This document shows positions 5,797 to 7,949 of a stretch of 7,949 nucleotides of DNA, one piece after another. The notes under the pieces were generated by a model. The model did not search any database. It was not told the origin of the DNA and worked only from the letters and a program-made list of their open reading frames with translations. The stretch is from Clostridiaceae bacterium (lineage in GTDB: Bacteria > Bacillota > Clostridia > Saccharofermentanales > UBA5734). A program made the translations under genes and the position numbers. Location: assembly GCA_012522285.1 (NCBI GenBank), contig JAAYKS010000244.1, positions 1 to 7,949 of the forward strand. The letters run 5' to 3'. Each line of letters begins with the position of its first letter. The first letter of the stretch is position 1.

Positions 5797-5849
5797 AAAA
5801 ATCGGGCAACAGGCCAAGTCTATTGCCGACCTTGGCAAGTGGCCCGATT
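5797..5849 (-). terminator. Rho-independent terminator after upp
   Basis: On the minus strand AATCGGGC (5849-5842) pairs with GCCCGATT (5807-5800). An inner stem GCCAAG/CTTGGC is separated from it by a 5x5 internal loop that can itself form two more pairs. A run of five T (5801-5797) ends the hairpin. The T-run lies only on the minus-strand side, so it should stop transcripts from rpiB-upp. It begins about 30 nt after the upp stop. Confidence 0.85.
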
Positions 5850-5878
5850 CGCGAAACCGGATGGGATCCGAAGGGGGT

Positions 5879-6511
5879 CTACTTGGTTCCGAACAGACGG
5901 TCTCCGGCGTCTCCGAGTCCGGGCACGATGTAGGCGTGGTCGTTGAGCTTCTCATCCAGTGCCGCGCAGAACACGGGGACATCCGGATGGTCGTGCGTCA
6001 GACGTTTGACGCCTTCCGGTGCCGCGATCAGGCAGACAAACTTGATGCTCGTGATGCCGCGCTGCTTGAGAAAGCTGACTGCCGCGGAAGCGGACCCGCC
6101 GGTCGCCAGCATGGGATCGAGGATGATGACCTCGCGATCCGCACAGTCGGTCGGAAGCTTGCAGTAATACTCGATCGGCTCCCGCGTCTCGGGATCCCGG
6201 TACAGCCCGATATGGCCGACTTTGGCCATCGGGATCAGCTGTAGCATGCCGTCGACCATGCCGAGTCCGGCGCGCAGAATCGGAACCAGTGCCAGTTTTT
6301 TCCCGCCCAGCACTTTGGATCTCGCAACTGCGATGGGGGTTTCGATGTCGATCTCCTTGAGCGGGAGGGAACGGGTGACCTCGTAGGCCATGAGCAGGGA
6401 GACTTCGTTGACCAGCTCGCGGAACTCCTTGGTGGTGGTGAGCTTGTCCCTCAACAGGGAAATTTTGTGCTGGATCAACGGATGGTCGAAGATGAAGACG
6501 TTGTCACTCAT
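5879..6511 (-). CDS. upp: Uracil phosphoribosyltransferase
   Basis: A cytosolic salvage enzyme that joins uracil and PRPP to give UMP. The 210-residue length is standard. The PRPP-binding loop is ILDPMLATGGSA (130-141), the flexible-loop arginine region is PILRAGLGMVDGM (77-89), and the uracil-binding C-terminus is IVPGLGDAGDRLFGTK (195-210). The ATG has AAGGAG 6 nt upstream. It follows rpiB by 59 nt with no visible terminator between them, so the two are probably co-transcribed. A strong terminator follows it. In many Firmicutes upp lies next to the atp operon, and this window keeps that order with the dCMP deaminase inserted between. Confidence 0.97.
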   Translation of the reverse strand: MSDNVFIFDHPLIQHKISLLRDKLTTTKEFRELVNEVSLLMAYEVTRSLPLKEIDIETPIAVARSKVLGGKKLALVPILRAGLGMVDGMLQLIPMAKVGHIGLYRDPETREPIEYYCKLPTDCADREVIILDPMLATGGSASAAVSFLKQRGITSIKFVCLIAAPEGVKRLTHDHPDVPVFCAALDEKLNDHAYIVPGLGDAGDRLFGTK

Positions 6512-6570
6512 GAGATTCTCCTTGCGTTTTCTAGTACTTCCTGTGGGAACGCTGCTGTTCGATGTCCGGT

Positions 6571-7014
6571 TTATTTTTCCAGGTCCATCAATTCATTCAC
6601 GCGGACCTGGTGACGTCCGCCGGCTTCGAAAGCTTCCCCGAAAAAGGCGTCCGCGATCGCACACGCAACCCCGGTCCCGACCACACGTGCGCCCATCGCG
6701 AGGACGTTCGCGTCGTTGTGCTGCCTTGCCATGCGCGCCATGTATTCGTTGGTGCACAGTGCCGCCCGGATGCCGTCGATTTTGTTGGCCGAGATCGAGA
6801 TGCCGAGACCGGTCCCGCAGACCAGAACCCCGAAATCCGCCTCTTTGCGGTTGACCTTGTCGGCCACCTGTACGGCGGCGGGCACATAGCTCGCAGGTGT
6901 GTCGTCGGTGTCGGTGCCGCAGTCCGTACAGAGATGCCCCTGTGCGGCCAGGTGCTCCATCACGGTTTTTTTGAGCCGGAACCCGGCGTGGTCACTGCCG
7001 AATGCGATTTTCAT
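6571..7014 (-). CDS. rpiB: Ribose-5-phosphate isomerase B
   Basis: Interconverts ribose 5-phosphate and ribulose 5-phosphate in the cytosol, supplying ribose 5-phosphate for PRPP; this fits its neighbour upp, which consumes PRPP. The protein has 148 residues, the usual size. Active-site residues are at the family positions: Asp8 and His9 in GSDHAGF, Cys66 and Thr68 in VLVCGTGLGISISANK, and His99 in RQHNDANVLAMG. The start is the ATG at 7014, with GGAGGAG about 5 nt upstream; the frame is open to 7065 but the extra 17 residues match nothing. The fold is shared with LacA/LacB galactose-6-phosphate isomerases, but genomic context and residues favour RpiB. Confidence 0.95.
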   Translation of the reverse strand: MKIAFGSDHAGFRLKKTVMEHLAAQGHLCTDCGTDTDDTPASYVPAAVQVADKVNRKEADFGVLVCGTGLGISISANKIDGIRAALCTNEYMARMARQHNDANVLAMGARVVGTGVACAIADAFFGEAFEAGGRHQVRVNELMDLEK

Positions 7015-7045
7015 GGTGTCTCCTCCGGTGTCTGGTCTTCCGTTT

Positions 7046-7075
7046 ATTCTATCACTCCGCCACACCTTGATCCAA
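7046..7075 (-). promoter_or_regulatory. Possible promoter of rpiB-upp
   Basis: On the minus strand the -10 box TAGAAT (7051-7046) matches five of six consensus bases and is preceded by TGA, an extended -10 element. The -35 candidate TTGGAT (7075-7070) is weak, with an 18-bp spacer. It lies in the 62-nt gap between proA and rpiB. No terminator is visible after proA, so read-through from proA is also possible. Confidence 0.5.
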
Positions 7076-7076
7076 G

Positions 7077-7949
7077 TCAGAACGGGCAGGTTTCGTCAAG
7101 ATCCCGGTGGAGAAACGCCCGGTCGCCGGACGCGAAATCCCCGACCGTGTCCCCGTGACCGACCAGTTTGTATTTGTACGTCATCAAGCCCTCCAGGCCG
7201 ACCGGGCCGCGCGCGTGGAGTTTGGAAGTGCTGACCCCCACCTCGGCACCGAATCCGTACCGGAACCCGTCGCTGAAGCGGGTCGAACAGTTCCAAAATA
7301 CATTGCCGGAGTCGACCTGCGCCATAAAGCGCTGCGCCGCCTCCCGGTCCTCTGTGAGGATGGCGTCGGTGTGTCGTGATCCATATCGGTTGATATGGTC
7401 GATGGCCTCTTCCAACCCCTCCACGACGCGTACAGAGACCTTGTAGTCGAGGTACTCGGTGTGCCAGTCCCCGGCGGGGAGGCATCCGGTCATAGCCTGG
7501 ACTGTCTCGTCCCCAAACAGTTCCACGCCCGCGGAAGACAGCGCAGACGCAAGGGCAGGAACCAAAACAGGCGCGATCTCACGGTGCACCAGAATGGTTT
7601 CGGTCGCGTTGCAGACCGCCACATACTGTGTTTTGGCATCCAGACACACGCGCAACGACATGTCGGGATCGGCTGTCCGGTCCACATAAGTATGACAGAC
7701 ACCGTCCGCGTGCCCGAGTACCGGGATGCGGGTGTGGTCCATGATATATCGGACAAAGGCGTTGGATCCGCGGGGGATCAGCAGGTCCACCCGGTCGTCC
7801 ATCTCCAGCAGCCGTCCGACTTCTTCGCGGGATTCCAGCAAACCGATCCAGCCAGCCGGCACCAGGGTGCCCGCGGTGGCCGCCTGGATTGTGTCCGCCA
7901 GAATCCGGTTGGTGCGGGCGGCTTCGGATCCGCCTTTGAGCAACACCGC
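7077..7949 (-). CDS. proA: Gamma-glutamyl phosphate reductase, C-terminal part (cut by window edge)
   Basis: This enzyme reduces gamma-glutamyl phosphate to glutamate semialdehyde with NADPH, the second step of proline synthesis. The fragment holds 290 residues plus the stop, of a usual 410-420, so about 125 N-terminal residues lie beyond the right edge. Family blocks seen: VLLKGGSEA near the edge, LLIPRGSNAFVRYI (about 56-69 of the fragment), GHADGVCHTYVD, the probable catalytic cysteine in AVCNATETILVH (about residue 113), and the C-terminal RFSDGFRYGFGAEVG followed by ARGPVGLEGLMTYKY. The aldehyde dehydrogenase-like fold is clear and nothing is broken. The stop is 62 nt before rpiB. A proB partner would be expected further upstream, outside the window. 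Confidence 0.95.
   Translation of the reverse strand, partial: AVLLKGGSEAARTNRILADTIQAATAGTLVPAGWIGLLESREEVGRLLEMDDRVDLLIPRGSNAFVRYIMDHTRIPVLGHADGVCHTYVDRTADPDMSLRVCLDAKTQYVAVCNATETILVHREIAPVLVPALASALSSAGVELFGDETVQAMTGCLPAGDWHTEYLDYKVSVRVVEGLEEAIDHINRYGSRHTDAILTEDREAAQRFMAQVDSGNVFWNCSTRFSDGFRYGFGAEVGVSTSKLHARGPVGLEGLMTYKYKLVGHGDTVGDFASGDRAFLHRDLDETCPF

Noticed and set aside
5879..7014. rpiB, upp, deaminase and atp genes as one single operon
   Set aside because: The clear terminator at 5849-5797 and the consensus promoter at 5775-5748 separate rpiB-upp from deaminase-atp, though some read-through cannot be excluded.
7015..7076. Imperfect inverted repeat GGTGTGG / CCAGACACC around the possible rpiB promoter as an operator
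   Set aside because: The arms need a 2-nt bulge and part of one overlaps the ribosome site region; there is no independent support for a regulator.

Overview
All genes in this window lie on the minus strand, so the biological order runs from the right end to the left. The window suggests a fairly GC-rich (about 55-60%) Firmicutes genome, most likely a Clostridia-type anaerobe. The reasons are the synteny rpiB - upp - dCMP deaminase - atp, strong GGAGG-type ribosome binding sites, sigma-A-like promoters and the character of the subunit c sequence. No RNA gene, insertion sequence, phage gene or CRISPR array was seen; this is a core-genome region.

Layout, right to left. (1) 7949-7077: the C-terminal two thirds of proA (proline synthesis), cut by the window edge. 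(2) 7014-6571 rpiB and 6511-5879 upp, a short sugar-phosphate and uracil-salvage unit with a possible promoter just upstream of rpiB. (3) 5849-5797: a Rho-independent terminator after upp, followed at once by a promoter with exact consensus boxes (TTGACA, 16 bp, TATAAT). (4) 5709-5254: a ComEB-type dCMP deaminase that is the first gene of the next unit. (5) 5248-1: an F-type ATP synthase operon, atpB (a), atpE (c), atpF (b), a delta-alpha fusion, atpG (gamma) and the start of atpD (beta), which runs off the left edge. No atpI precedes atpB, and atpC would lie beyond the window.

The outstanding feature is at 3494-1563. Where separate atpH and atpA genes are expected there is one reading frame. 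It encodes only the C-terminal domain of subunit delta, then an acidic linker of about 58 residues, then a complete catalytically normal-looking subunit alpha. The N-terminal helical domain of delta is absent and there is no room for it elsewhere in the cluster. Because F1 has three alpha subunits and normally one delta, the fusion implies three tethered copies of the delta domain that binds the peripheral stalk. That raises a real stoichiometry and assembly question.

How the genes work together: the deaminase and upp both feed pyrimidine nucleotide pools and the atp genes make the ATP synthase. The tight spacing (5 nt from the deaminase to atpB, 1 nt from atpF to the fusion, 12-13 nt from the fusion to atpG and atpG to atpD) indicates one transcript from the promoter at 5775-5748 through the whole atp cluster.
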